A stretch of DNA of 30,772 nt, taken from the NCBI GenBank assembly GCA_035762175.1, contig DASTPP010000408.1, forward strand, positions 1 to 30,772, in the 5' to 3' direction. Positions 7,825 through 15,019 of this stretch are shown piece by piece; position 1 is the stretch's first letter, and each line of letters starts with the position of its first letter. The stretch is from DASTPP01 sp035762175 (GTDB lineage: Bacteria; Myxococcota_A; Polyangia; Polyangiales; Polyangiaceae). The translations under genes and the position numbers were made by a program. The notes below the pieces were generated by a model. It was not told the origin of the DNA. It searched no databases and saw only the letters and a program-made list of their open reading frames with translations.

Positions 7825-9003
7825 TCAAGGCGCCTTCTCGCAGCCGAGCGCCTTGACGAGCTCGATCGCCTCGCGGCGCCGGTAGCCGGCGCCGGACGCG
7901 TAGGGCCCGAGCGCCGCGCACGCCTCGGCCCGCCGGCCCGCGCGCACGAGCGCGAGGGCGCGGTTGTAGCCCGCCTCGGGGGCGAAGCGCCCCTTCGGGT
8001 AGCGGCGAAGGTACTCGCCCCAGGCGGCCAGGGCGGCGGCGGGGTCGGAGCCCGAGAAGTGCGCGCGGTGGGCGCGCTCGAAGAGCTCGGTCTCGGCGCG
8101 CAGGGCCGGCTCGTCGCCCGAGGCGGCCGTGGGGGCGCCGCCGGCGATCGCCGCGCTGGGCGCCCCGGTGCCCGCCGCGTGAGTCGGGAGGGCCGGCGCC
8201 GCGGCGGCGGGAGCCCCCCGAGCCGGGCCCGCGCCGGCCCCCCGCGCCGGCCCCGCGCCGGCCGCGGGCCCGAGAGCGACCGAAGCCGCCGGAGAAGGCG
8301 CGAGGCTCGACGCCGTGGGCGGAGCGCCGAGGCCCAGCGCGGGCACGGCCGGCACGCCAGCCGGGGCCGCCTCGGGCGGCGCGGCCGCGAGCGCGGCGGG
8401 CCTGGGCGCCGGGGTCGCGGCCGAAGGCGCGGGGGTTGCGGCGACGCGGGGCGGTTCGGCGGGGGCCGAAGGGCGCGCGGGCTCGGCCTCGGGGGGCGGC
8501 GCTAGAGGGCGCGGGGGCTCGCGCCCCGCGTCGCCGGACGCAAGGCGCGGGGGGGCGGGCGAAGGGTCGACGCGAGGGGGGGCGGGCGAAGGGCCGGGAG
8601 GCGTGGGGGCTTCGGGCGGCGGGGCGGCGGGGGCCGACTCGGGCGGGGCCGGCGGGTCGGATGGCGCGTCGGCCGGCCGATCGCCCGAGGCCGGGGCGCG
8701 CTTCGCCGCGACCTTGGCGGGCGCGCGCGGGGCCGGGGGCTCGGCCTCTCGGGGCGCGGAGAAGGGCGCGACGACGGCCGAGCGGACGGCGTCGACGAGC
8801 CGGGTGCCGCCGGCCGCCCAGGCCGACGAGCCGACCAGGACGGCGGCGAGCGGCACCCAGCGGCGCAGCATGCGCCGGCGCTGCTGGGCGCGGCGGCGCG
8901 CCTCGAAGAGCACGCGCGAGAGCGTGTCGGACGCGGCGTCGGAGCGGCCGTCGGCCTCGTCGCGCAGGGCGCGGAAGGCGCTCTCGAGGTCGCCGTCAGA
9001 CAT
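7825..9003 (-). CDS. Putative anti-sigma factor: single membrane helix, Pro/Ala linker, C-terminal TPR
   Basis: This 392-residue protein is encoded directly after the ECF sigma gene, overlapping its end by 8 nt. Residues 1-47 are a charged cytoplasmic region that would contact the sigma factor. There is no zinc-binding HxxxCxxC signature, so it is not a classical ZAS-type anti-sigma. A membrane helix follows at about 49-65. Residues 80-300 are low-complexity Pro/Ala/Glu/Gly sequence that could span the periplasm. The last ~85 residues (FERAHRAHFSGSDPAAALAAWGEYLRRYPKGRFAPEAGYNRALALVRAGR) are TPR-like. Position and layout suggest a membrane-bound regulator of the sigma factor. The anti-sigma role is inferred from context, not from a recognised binding domain. 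Confidence 0.72.
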   Translation of the reverse strand: MSDGDLESAFRALRDEADGRSDAASDTLSRVLFEARRRAQQRRRMLRRWVPLAAVLVGSSAWAAGGTRLVDAVRSAVVAPFSAPREAEPPAPRAPAKVAAKRAPASGDRPADAPSDPPAPPESAPAAPPPEAPTPPGPSPAPPRVDPSPAPPRLASGDAGREPPRPLAPPPEAEPARPSAPAEPPRVAATPAPSAATPAPRPAALAAAPPEAAPAGVPAVPALGLGAPPTASSLAPSPAASVALGPAAGAGPARGAGAGPARGAPAAAAPALPTHAAGTGAPSAAIAGGAPTAASGDEPALRAETELFERAHRAHFSGSDPAAALAAWGEYLRRYPKGRFAPEAGYNRALALVRAGRRAEACAALGPYASGAGYRRREAIELVKALGCEKAP

Positions 9004-9640
9004 CGCGGTCCCCCTCGAGGATGGCCCGCAGCTTGCGCTTGGCGTGAAAGAGCCGCGTGCGCACCGTGGCCTCGGGCGCCCCGACGATGAGCGAGACCTC
9101 GGCCGAGGTGCGCTCTTCGACCTCGCAGAGCACGACGACCACGCGCTGGTCGAGCGGCAGCTCGTCGAGCGCGTTCATCAGCCGGGCGGCGAGCGCGCGG
9201 CGGCGCGCCTGCCCCTCGGGGCCCTCGACGTGCCCCTCGGGCTCGGCCTGCCCGAAGCGCTCGACCATGGCCCGGCGGCGCTTGGCGGCGCGGACGTAGT
9301 GGCGGGCGTGGTTGACGGCGATGGACAGCAGGAACGAGCGCGGCGGCGCCTCGCCCCGGTAATTGCGGAAGGCCCGCGGCGCCGTCACGAAGACCTCTTG
9401 TACCAGGTCTTCGGCCGCCGTCTCGTCGCCGAGCAGGCGGCGCACGAAGGCGCGCACCGCCTCATGGTGGAGGCGATAGAGCGCGGCGAGCGCGGCCGGA
9501 TCGTCGCGGCGCAGCCCCTCGACGAGCGCCCGCCCGTCGGCCGAAGGCTCGGGCCGGGCCGCCGTCCGCGGCCTTTCGGCCTCGGTGCTCTCGGCCGCAA
9601 CGGCTCTCTGGCTCGTGAAGCTCATGCTAAGGGCGGGCAT
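8996..9640 (-). CDS. ECF-family RNA polymerase sigma factor
   Basis: This sigma-70 family protein of about 214 residues contains regions 2 and 4 only. Region 2 reads DPAALAALYRLHHEAVRAFVRRLLGDETAAEDLVQEVFV, then YRGEAPPRSFLLSIAVNHARHYVRAAKR. Region 4 reads ALDELPLDQRVVVVLCEVEERTSAEVSLIVGAPEATVRTRLFHAKRKLR, the helix-turn-helix that would bind the -35 element. The open frame extends 52 codons further upstream, but that part is Arg/Pro-rich and lies over the end of the preceding gene. A GGAGG lies 12 nt before this ATG and 9 nt before a GTG one codon earlier (9643), so either is possible. The stop overlaps the anti-sigma-like start by 8 nt. The surface-repeat gene ends 52 nt upstream on the same strand. 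Confidence 0.92.
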   Translation of the reverse strand: MPALSMSFTSQRAVAAESTEAERPRTAARPEPSADGRALVEGLRRDDPAALAALYRLHHEAVRAFVRRLLGDETAAEDLVQEVFVTAPRAFRNYRGEAPPRSFLLSIAVNHARHYVRAAKRRRAMVERFGQAEPEGHVEGPEGQARRRALAARLMNALDELPLDQRVVVVLCEVEERTSAEVSLIVGAPEATVRTRLFHAKRKLRAILEGDRDV

Positions 9641-9692
9641 CACCGTACATGCCCTCCGTGCCCGCCGGCGAGCCGATCGTTCAAAGGCGCCA

Positions 9693-11492
9693 TCATAGGC
9701 CCTGAACCCCCAGCACCAGCCCCGGCCAGGCGTAGACCCCGAGCGCCCGGGTGCCCTCGAGCTCGCGGGCGTAGGGGGCGCGGGTCGGCGGCCCATCTTC
9801 GCGCAGGCGGAGCGCGACGTTGGCGCTGGGCCCGCCGTAGAGGGCGAGGCCCGGCGCGACCGAGTAGCCGGCCACCACGCGCAGCTGGTTGATGCCGCGC
9901 CCCTCGTCGCGCTCGAGATCGCGCGGGGCGAGCCGCCCGTAGGTGATGGCGTCGGCGTCGACGTACCAGCCCTCGCTCAGGGGCAGGTGGGCGCCGAGGC
10001 CGAAGACGTACCAGGGCTTCTGGTCGGCCGCGCGTAGGCCGACGCCGTAGAGGTAGTGAAAGTGCCGCCCGCCGTGCTTGAGCGCGGCGGCGCCGAGGCC
10101 CACCTCGGGCACGATCCACGCGTCGAGGTGCAGGCGCCCCTTCGAGACGACGTTGATGAGGCCGAGGGCGAAGTCGACGTCTTCGGCGACGTTGATGACG
10201 CCGATCTGGACGCCCCTTACCCTCCCGGACGCGACGTTGATGGGCGCGATCTGGGCGCCGCGCACGTCGCCGACCGCGACGTTCAACGCGCCGGCGATCT
10301 GCGCGCCCTCGAGCGCGCCGGTCGCGCCCGCCGCCCGCGCGCCTCGGCCGGCGGCCCCGGCGCCCGCGGCGGGCCCGGCGTCGGCCTGCCCGCGGTCGCC
10401 GGGCGGGCCGATCGCGACGTTGACGCCGCCGGCCGCCTGCAGGCCCGAGACGCCCCAGGGGCGGGCCGCGCCGGCCGACGCGGCCCGAGCGCCCTCGCGA
10501 TCGGGCGACGCGCCGACGTAGCCCGCCAGGTTGAAGCCGCCCGCCGCTTGCGCCCCCGTCCAGGGCCCGAGCGCGAGGTTCGCCCCGCCCGCCGCCTGCC
10601 CGCCCAGCGAGGGCCCGAGCGCGACGTTCGCCCCGCCCGCCGCTTGCGCGCCCGAAAGCGGCCCGAGCGCGACGTTCGCGCCCCCCGCCGCCTGCACCCC
10701 GCGCGCCCCGCGCCCCGCGTAGTTCGCCGCGCCCGCGATCTGCGCGCCCCGCGCCGGGCCCGTGACGACGTTGGCCGCGCCCGCGATCTGCGCGCCCTCG
10801 AGCGGCCCGCCGACCACGTTGACCGCGCCCGCCGCCTGCGCGCCGCAGACGAACTCGGTGTCGATGTTCACCGCCCCCGAGAGCTCGGCGGCGAGCGTGC
10901 CCCGGCTCAGCCCCCCCAGCAGGTTCACCGAGAACGAGCGCGCCGCCGCGCGCCCCCGGGGCGACGAGCTCAGCCCGAGGTAGGGCAGAACGTCGCCGCC
11001 GAGGGCGACCGCGGGGTGCTTTCTCGTTTCACACGGACTCTCGTCGGCGGGCGGCCCCGCCCCCCCGGCCGCGGCCTTCGCCCCCGCCTCGCCCGGCGGC
11101 AGCCGCGCGATGAGCGCCGACGACTCGTCGCGCGCGAGGTTGCCCGCCAGCAGCGCGACCTCGCCCTCGGCGCGCTCGGCGTCGCCCTGCACCCGCAGCC
11201 CGCGCTCGAGGCGCTGGCCGCCGGGCGCGAGGTAGACGATCTGCACGTCGCGCCCCGCGGGGCGCCGCGTGACGAGGACCGCCTCGCCCTCCGGCGCGCC
11301 CTCGCTCCGGACGACGGGCCGACCCAGCTCGCGCTCGAGCGCCGCGCGTAGGCGCTCGGCGGCGCCCTCGTCGTAGCCCTCGGCGACGAGCGGGAGCGGG
11401 CCCGGCTCGGCCCGCGCCGCGCCCGCGAGGGCCAGCCAGGCCGAGGCCGCGGCGGCGGCGAGCCGCCTGCGCGTCGACTTCCGTTCGCTCAT
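9693..11492 (-). CDS. Surface repeat protein (GAQxAGxxNVA repeats, LA_2272-like) with C-terminal beta-barrel-like region
   Basis: This 599-residue secreted protein has a signal peptide at 1-28 (Arg-rich start, AAAAASAWLALAGAARA, cut before EPG). Residues 35-135 form an alpha/beta N-terminal region. From about 205 to 450 it carries roughly a dozen 16-18-residue repeats of the type GAQIAGAANVVTGPARG / GAQAAGGANVALGPLS, which probably fold as a beta-solenoid. Two Ala/Gly-rich insertions break the pattern (about 327-350 and 365-395). The last 150 residues (YVFGLGAHLPLSEGWYVDADAIT, VVAGYSVAPGLALYGG) look like outer-membrane beta-strands. The repeats resemble 'LA_2272 surface repeat' proteins of Leptospira and myxobacteria; this match is from memory. 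The start at 11492 gives a clean signal peptide. A start 36 codons upstream lacks one. Confidence 0.85.
   Translation of the reverse strand: MSERKSTRRRLAAAAASAWLALAGAARAEPGPLPLVAEGYDEGAAERLRAALERELGRPVVRSEGAPEGEAVLVTRRPAGRDVQIVYLAPGGQRLERGLRVQGDAERAEGEVALLAGNLARDESSALIARLPPGEAGAKAAAGGAGPPADESPCETRKHPAVALGGDVLPYLGLSSSPRGRAAARSFSVNLLGGLSRGTLAAELSGAVNIDTEFVCGAQAAGAVNVVGGPLEGAQIAGAANVVTGPARGAQIAGAANYAGRGARGVQAAGGANVALGPLSGAQAAGGANVALGPSLGGQAAGGANLALGPWTGAQAAGGFNLAGYVGASPDREGARAASAGAARPWGVSGLQAAGGVNVAIGPPGDRGQADAGPAAGAGAAGRGARAAGATGALEGAQIAGALNVAVGDVRGAQIAPINVASGRVRGVQIGVINVAEDVDFALGLINVVSKGRLHLDAWIVPEVGLGAAALKHGGRHFHYLYGVGLRAADQKPWYVFGLGAHLPLSEGWYVDADAITYGRLAPRDLERDEGRGINQLRVVAGYSVAPGLALYGGPSANVALRLREDGPPTRAPYARELEGTRALGVYAWPGLVLGVQGL
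10143..10880 (-). repeat. Coding tandem repeats (about 16-18 codons) in the surface protein gene
   Basis: The repeated peptide motif GAQ(A/I)AG(G/A)(A/V)NVA(L/V)GP is visible at the DNA level as recurring GC-rich units. Neighbouring units are similar but not identical. This is a diverged protein repeat array, which may expand or contract by slippage. Confidence 0.8.
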
Positions 11493-11825
11493 GGCCCAAG
11501 GTGCCCGCTGGCCGGCGTCGCGTTCAACAGACCCGAGGGGGGTGGGCGTCGCGACGGCCCCGAGGGGCGCTCGCCCAACGAACCCGACGACGGGCGTCAT
11601 GTCTATTAGGAGCGCCGACGACGGGCGCCATGTCCATCCTTAAGGAGCCCGTCCCCCGGGCGCCCCGGCCCGGGCCGTCGAGCTCGGCCCGCGCCGGGCG
11701 GCGCCGCGACGGCGGCCCGCGCGCCCCGGCCGCCCCGATCGGCCCGCCCCCGAACGGGGCGCGCGACGCCCGGGCGCGTCGCGCCGCTGGTTCGGCGGCG
11801 GGCGACGTGATAGTCGGCCCTGGCG
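11493..11825. other. Divergent intergenic region, 333 bp
   Basis: This region separates the minus-strand surface-repeat gene (start 11492) from the plus-strand SDR gene (start 11826), so promoters for both should lie here. No convincing -35/-10 pair was found. The AT-richest part (about 11597-11643) contains the imperfect tandem repeat listed separately. The remainder (11650-11825) is C/G-rich with no recognised element. Short open frames exist but have no protein-like composition. Confidence 0.6.
11585..11648. repeat. Imperfect tandem repeat (two units, about 29 and 33 bp)
   Basis: Unit 1 (11585-11613) and unit 2 (11616-11648) share the 12-base opening CGACGACGGGCG, then CATGTC with single-base differences either side, then end in AGGAGC. 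Unit 2 has a 4-nt insertion in its middle part. The repeat lies in the divergent region between the surface-repeat gene and the SDR gene, so it could be a pair of regulator half-sites or simply a small duplication. Confidence 0.65.
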
Positions 11826-12854
11826 ATGCGGGACGAACGGGAGCAGCGAGCGCGCCAGGCGGGGGCGCTCCGGCAGGCGGGCCGGCCGCGCACGATCGCG
11901 CTGACGGGCGCGGCCTCGTTTCTCGGCCAGAACCTCATCGGCCTCTTCGAAGAAGATGGTCGCGTCGAGCGCGTCGTCGCCTTCGACGTCAAGGCGCCGG
12001 CGACGGCGGGCAAGAAGACGCGCTTCTGCGAGCTCGATCTGACGCGGCCGACGGCGGGCGCGCGCGTCGCCGAGGTCCTGCGCGACGAGGGCGTCGACGC
12101 GCTCGCCCACCTCGCCTTCCTCGCCGAGCCGAGCCACACCGAGGCCTACGCCCACGAGCTCGAGGCGGTCGGCACGATGTACGCCCTCGACGGCGCGCGC
12201 CGGGCCGACGTGCGCAAGGTGGTGCTCTGGAGCCAGACGCTGCTCTACGGCGCCCGGCCTTCGAACCCGAACTTCCTGACCGAAGAGCACCCGCTGCGCG
12301 CGGGCGAGGCGGCGCCCTACTTCGCCGACAAGGTCGAGGCCGAGGCGCTCGCCGGCCGCTACGCCGAGGCCGAGGGGGCCGTGGTGACGGTGCTGCGCAC
12401 GGCGCCCCTGCTCGGGCCGACGGTGCGAAACTACATGACGCGCTTCCTGGCGCGCCGCTTCGTGCCGACGCTGCTCGGCTTCGACCCGCTCTGGCAATTT
12501 TTGCACGAGGTCGACGCCGTCGCGGCCTTCCGGCTCGCGCTCTTGCGCGACTGCCCGGGCACCTTCAACATCGTCGGCGAGGGCGTGCTGCCGCTCTCGA
12601 CCGTGGTGCGCCTCGCGGGCCGCGCCCCGCTGCCCCTGCCGCACCCGCTGGCGCGCCCGCTCTCGGGCGCGCTCTGGCTCGCGCAGCTCGCCGACCTGCC
12701 CCCGGGCTTCGTCGACTACCTGCGCTACGTTTGCGTCGCCGACGGCGCCAAGGCCGCCGAGATCATGGGCTTCCGCCCCGCGTTCACGACGCGCGAGGCG
12801 CTGCTCGACTTCGCCGGCGTGCAGCGCCTGCGCGACGTGCGCCTCGCGCTCTGA
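11826..12854 (+). CDS. NAD(P)-dependent epimerase/dehydratase (extended SDR)
   Basis: This 342-residue Rossmann-fold protein has a nucleotide-binding loop TGAASFLGQNLIG at about residues 27-39 and an acidic residue after strand 2 (VVAFDVK). The NAD-site strand reads ALAHLAFLAEPS. The catalytic-type residues are Ser in VLWSQTLLYG and YFADK (YxxxK) about 35 residues later. The spacing and family features fit atypical extended SDRs annotated as sugar-nucleotide epimerases. The substrate cannot be told. Its stop is 19 nt from the start of the acyltransferase gene, so the two are probably an operon. Comparable SDR-acyltransferase pairs are known from actinobacteria, where the pair has been linked to lipid or envelope metabolism only tentatively. 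Confidence 0.88.
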   Translation: MRDEREQRARQAGALRQAGRPRTIALTGAASFLGQNLIGLFEEDGRVERVVAFDVKAPATAGKKTRFCELDLTRPTAGARVAEVLRDEGVDALAHLAFLAEPSHTEAYAHELEAVGTMYALDGARRADVRKVVLWSQTLLYGARPSNPNFLTEEHPLRAGEAAPYFADKVEAEALAGRYAEAEGAVVTVLRTAPLLGPTVRNYMTRFLARRFVPTLLGFDPLWQFLHEVDAVAAFRLALLRDCPGTFNIVGEGVLPLSTVVRLAGRAPLPLPHPLARPLSGALWLAQLADLPPGFVDYLRYVCVADGAKAAEIMGFRPAFTTREALLDFAGVQRLRDVRLAL

Positions 12855-12873
12855 GGCCCCCGCCCCCGACGCC

Positions 12874-13842
12874 ATGACCACGCACCGCCCCCCCCCGCCG
12901 CCCCCGCCGAGCCACCGCTCGCCCCCGCCCTCGGTCCGGGGCGACGACTTCCCCATCGAGCGGCCCGGCGGCGAAGACGGCACGCTCATCGACGCCGCGC
13001 GCGAGCTGCTCTCGAGCGACTACTACGTGCGCCAGTGGGGCCGGCTCGGCATGCGCAGCCGCTCCGAGCAGGTCGACGAGTTCGGCTACGACCCGAAGTA
13101 CGAGGCGCGCTACCAGCCCCTCATCGACTTCCTCTACTCGACCTACTTCCGCGTCGAGGCCGAGGGCGTCGGGCACGTGCCCGACGAGGGCGGCGCCGTC
13201 CTGGTGGCCAACCGCGCGGGCGCCCTGCCCCTCGACGGGCTGATGCTCCGCGCCTGCGTGCGCCGCGCGCACCCGAGCGAGCGCGCCCTGCGCTGGCTCG
13301 TCGAAGACTACGTCGCGCACCTGCCCTTCGCCGGCGCCCGCCTCGCCCGGCTCGGCGCCGTGCGCGCCTGCCAAGAGAACGCCGAGCGCCTCCTCAAGCG
13401 CGGCGAGGCCATCGCGGTCTTCCCCGAGGGGGTCAAGGGCGCGGCCAAGCTCTACCGCGAGCGCTACCGCCTGCAGCGCTTCGGCCGCGGCGGCTTCGTG
13501 CGGCTCTGCCTGCGCACCAAGAGCCCGCTCATCCCCTGCGCCATCGTCGGGGTCGAAGAGGCGACGCCGCTGCTCTACCGCGTCGACGGGCCGGCGAAGG
13601 CGCTCGGCCTGCCCTTCCTGCCGGTCACGCCGACCTTCCCCGCGCTCGGCCCGATCGGCCTTCTGCCGGCGCCGGCCAAGTGGCGCATCTACTTCGGCCC
13701 GCCCTTCGACCTCGGCGGCGCCGGCCCCGAGCGCGCGAACGACGAGCTCTTCGTCCGGCGCGTCGCCGACGAGGTGCGCGCGACGATCCAGGCGATGCTC
13801 GACCGCGCGCTCGCCGAGCGCGGCGGCGTCTTCCGGGGCTGA
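12874..13842 (+). CDS. PlsC-like lysophospholipid acyltransferase family protein with altered HX4D motif
   Basis: This 322-residue protein begins with a Pro-rich leader (residues 4-20). Its acyltransferase fold begins near residue 85. The second signature of the family, the phosphate-binding FPEG motif, is intact (AVFPEGVKGAAK, residues 181-192). The first signature reads VANRAGALPLDGLML (residues 111-125). Arg114 stands where the family has its catalytic His after Asn113, and Asp121 corresponds to the acidic partner. Further conserved-looking blocks are FGRGGFVRLCLRTKSPLIPCAIVGVEE and 'RIYFGPPFDL'. The likely role is acyl transfer to a lipid or lipid-like acceptor at the membrane, but the missing His may mean an altered or lost activity. 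The gene lies 19 nt after the SDR gene and 3 nt before truB. Confidence 0.87.
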   Translation: MTTHRPPPPPPPSHRSPPPSVRGDDFPIERPGGEDGTLIDAARELLSSDYYVRQWGRLGMRSRSEQVDEFGYDPKYEARYQPLIDFLYSTYFRVEAEGVGHVPDEGGAVLVANRAGALPLDGLMLRACVRRAHPSERALRWLVEDYVAHLPFAGARLARLGAVRACQENAERLLKRGEAIAVFPEGVKGAAKLYRERYRLQRFGRGGFVRLCLRTKSPLIPCAIVGVEEATPLLYRVDGPAKALGLPFLPVTPTFPALGPIGLLPAPAKWRIYFGPPFDLGGAGPERANDELFVRRVADEVRATIQAMLDRALAERGGVFRG

Positions 13843-13845
13843 GCC

Positions 13846-15006
13846 GTGGCGCGGGCCGAGCCGGGCGGCGTGCTGCTCGTCGACAAGCCGCGGGGGCGGT
13901 CGAGCCACGACGTCGTCGCCGCGCTGCGGCGCGCACTGGGCACGCGCGCCGTGGGGCACGCGGGCACGCTCGACCCCATGGCGACGGGCCTGCTCGTCGC
14001 GCTCGTCGGCGAGGCGACGCGGCTGAGCCCCTTCCTCAGCGGCGCGCGCAAGCGCTACCGGGCGCGGGTGCGCCTCGGCGTCGGCACCGACTCGCACGAC
14101 GCCGACGGCCGCGAGGCCGCGCGCCGGCCGCTCGCCGCGCCCCTGCGCGAGGCGCTCGCCCGGGCCCCGGCCGCGGGGCCGCCCGAGGCGCTCGTCCGCG
14201 CGCTCGAGGCCGAGCGGGCGCGGCGCGAGCAGGTGCCGCCCGAGGTCTCGGCCCTGCACGTCGACGGCGTGCGCGCCTACGAGCGCGCGCGGCGCGGCGA
14301 GTCGCTCGCGCTCGCGGCGCGGCCGGTCGACGTCGGCGAGGTGCGCCTCGTGGGCGTCGACGCCGCCGACGCCGAGTTCCCCGAGATCGAGGTCGAGCTC
14401 GAGGTCTCGAAGGGCTACTACGTCCGCGCCTTCGCCCGCGATCTCGGCGCCACGCTCGGCGCCCCCGCCCACCTGACCGCGCTGCGCCGCCTCGCGAGCG
14501 GGGGCTTCTCGGTCGACGAGGCCCTGCCCCTCGAGCCGCCCTCGGCGCTCGCCGCGGCGCTCGTGCCCACGGCCCGCGCGCTGCGGCGGGCGATGGCGCC
14601 GGCCGAGCTCACCGACGAGGGCGCCCGGCGCGCGCGCCAGGGCAAGGCCCTCGGCCCCGGGCACTTCCGGGCCCCGCCCCCCGAGGGCCTCTCGGCGTGG
14701 TTTCTGGGCGACCAGATCGTCGCCGTCGGCGAGACGCGCGGGGGCGAGGCGCGCGTCGTGCGGGGCTTTCCCGCCCCGGGGCCCGATCGCCCCCCGGGCT
14801 TAGCGCGCCGACCGCACCGCGCCCCATCGCGGGCGTGGTGCCGCCGAGCGGCTCTCGCGTCGAGCCATTTCGAACGCGCCGACCCGGCCTTCGGGTCGCC
14901 GCTCTCGGCCGGTCCCCTCTCGCCCGCCGCGGCCCCGCGCCCGCGCCGGCGCTTTTTCGGGCGGGCGGGCGGCCACCGTTGTGGCGCACAACGCGCCGCA
15001 CTATAA
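13846..15006 (+). CDS. truB: tRNA pseudouridine(55) synthase TruB, with an unusual C-terminal tail
   Basis: TruB converts U55 of the T-arm of tRNAs to pseudouridine. The N-terminus GGVLLVDKPRGRSSHDVV and the catalytic motif GHAGTLDPMATGLLV (Asp43) are typical, followed by RYRARVRLGVGTDSHDADG, QVPPEVSALHVDGVRAYERAR, and SKGYYVRAFARDLGATLG. A PUA-like C-terminal region runs to about residue 310. The GTG at 13846 lies 3 nt after the acyltransferase stop. Family members usually have about 290-320 residues. The last ~68 of the 386 residues here are Arg/Pro/Ala-rich and do not look like domain sequence. A TAG at 14801 would end the protein at 318 residues if one base were absent from the C6 run at 14790-14795, so the tail may reflect a frameshift. 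As read, the tail runs through the presumed trpEG promoter. Confidence 0.93.
   Translation: MARAEPGGVLLVDKPRGRSSHDVVAALRRALGTRAVGHAGTLDPMATGLLVALVGEATRLSPFLSGARKRYRARVRLGVGTDSHDADGREAARRPLAAPLREALARAPAAGPPEALVRALEAERARREQVPPEVSALHVDGVRAYERARRGESLALAARPVDVGEVRLVGVDAADAEFPEIEVELEVSKGYYVRAFARDLGATLGAPAHLTALRRLASGGFSVDEALPLEPPSALAAALVPTARALRRAMAPAELTDEGARRARQGKALGPGHFRAPPPEGLSAWFLGDQIVAVGETRGGEARVVRGFPAPGPDRPPGLARRPHRAPSRAWCRRAALASSHFERADPAFGSPLSAGPLSPAAAPRPRRRFFGRAGGHRCGAQRAAL
14880..14898. other. Hairpin (7-bp stem, 5-nt loop)
   Basis: CGACCCG at 14880-14886 pairs perfectly with CGGGTCG at 14892-14898 around GCCTT. No T-run follows, so it is not a standard intrinsic terminator. It falls within the dubious tail of truB and would be intergenic if truB ends near 14803. 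Confidence 0.45.
14977..14993. promoter_or_regulatory. 17-bp palindrome overlapping the putative trpEG -35 element
   Basis: CGTTGTG-GCG-CACAACG is a perfect inverted repeat with 7-bp arms. It covers the candidate -35 hexamer of trpEG, the position expected for a repressor operator. It does not resemble the E. coli TrpR operator (ACTAGTTAACTAGT core). The regulator is unknown. Confidence 0.45.
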
Positions 15007-15007
15007 C
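14979..15007 (+). promoter_or_regulatory. Candidate sigma-70 promoter of trpEG
   Basis: TTGTGG (14979-14984) and TATAAC (15002-15007) are separated by 17 nt. The -10 matches the consensus at five of six positions and the -35 at its TTG. Transcription would start near 15013-15015, only 5-7 nt before the ATG at 15020, giving an almost leaderless mRNA without room for an attenuator. Confidence 0.45.
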
Positions 15008-15019
15008 GGGTGGTTAACG

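Noticed and set aside
10143..10880. Repeated units that could be taken for a CRISPR array
   Set aside because: The units are GC-rich, in frame, of uneven sequence and encode the GAQxAGxxNVA repeats. There are no unique spacers and no cas genes.
14981..15019. Alternative upstream start of trpEG (13 extra codons)
   Set aside because: It would lie upstream of the -10 element, and homologues begin near MTTFRYTT. GGTGG precedes the ATG at 15020.
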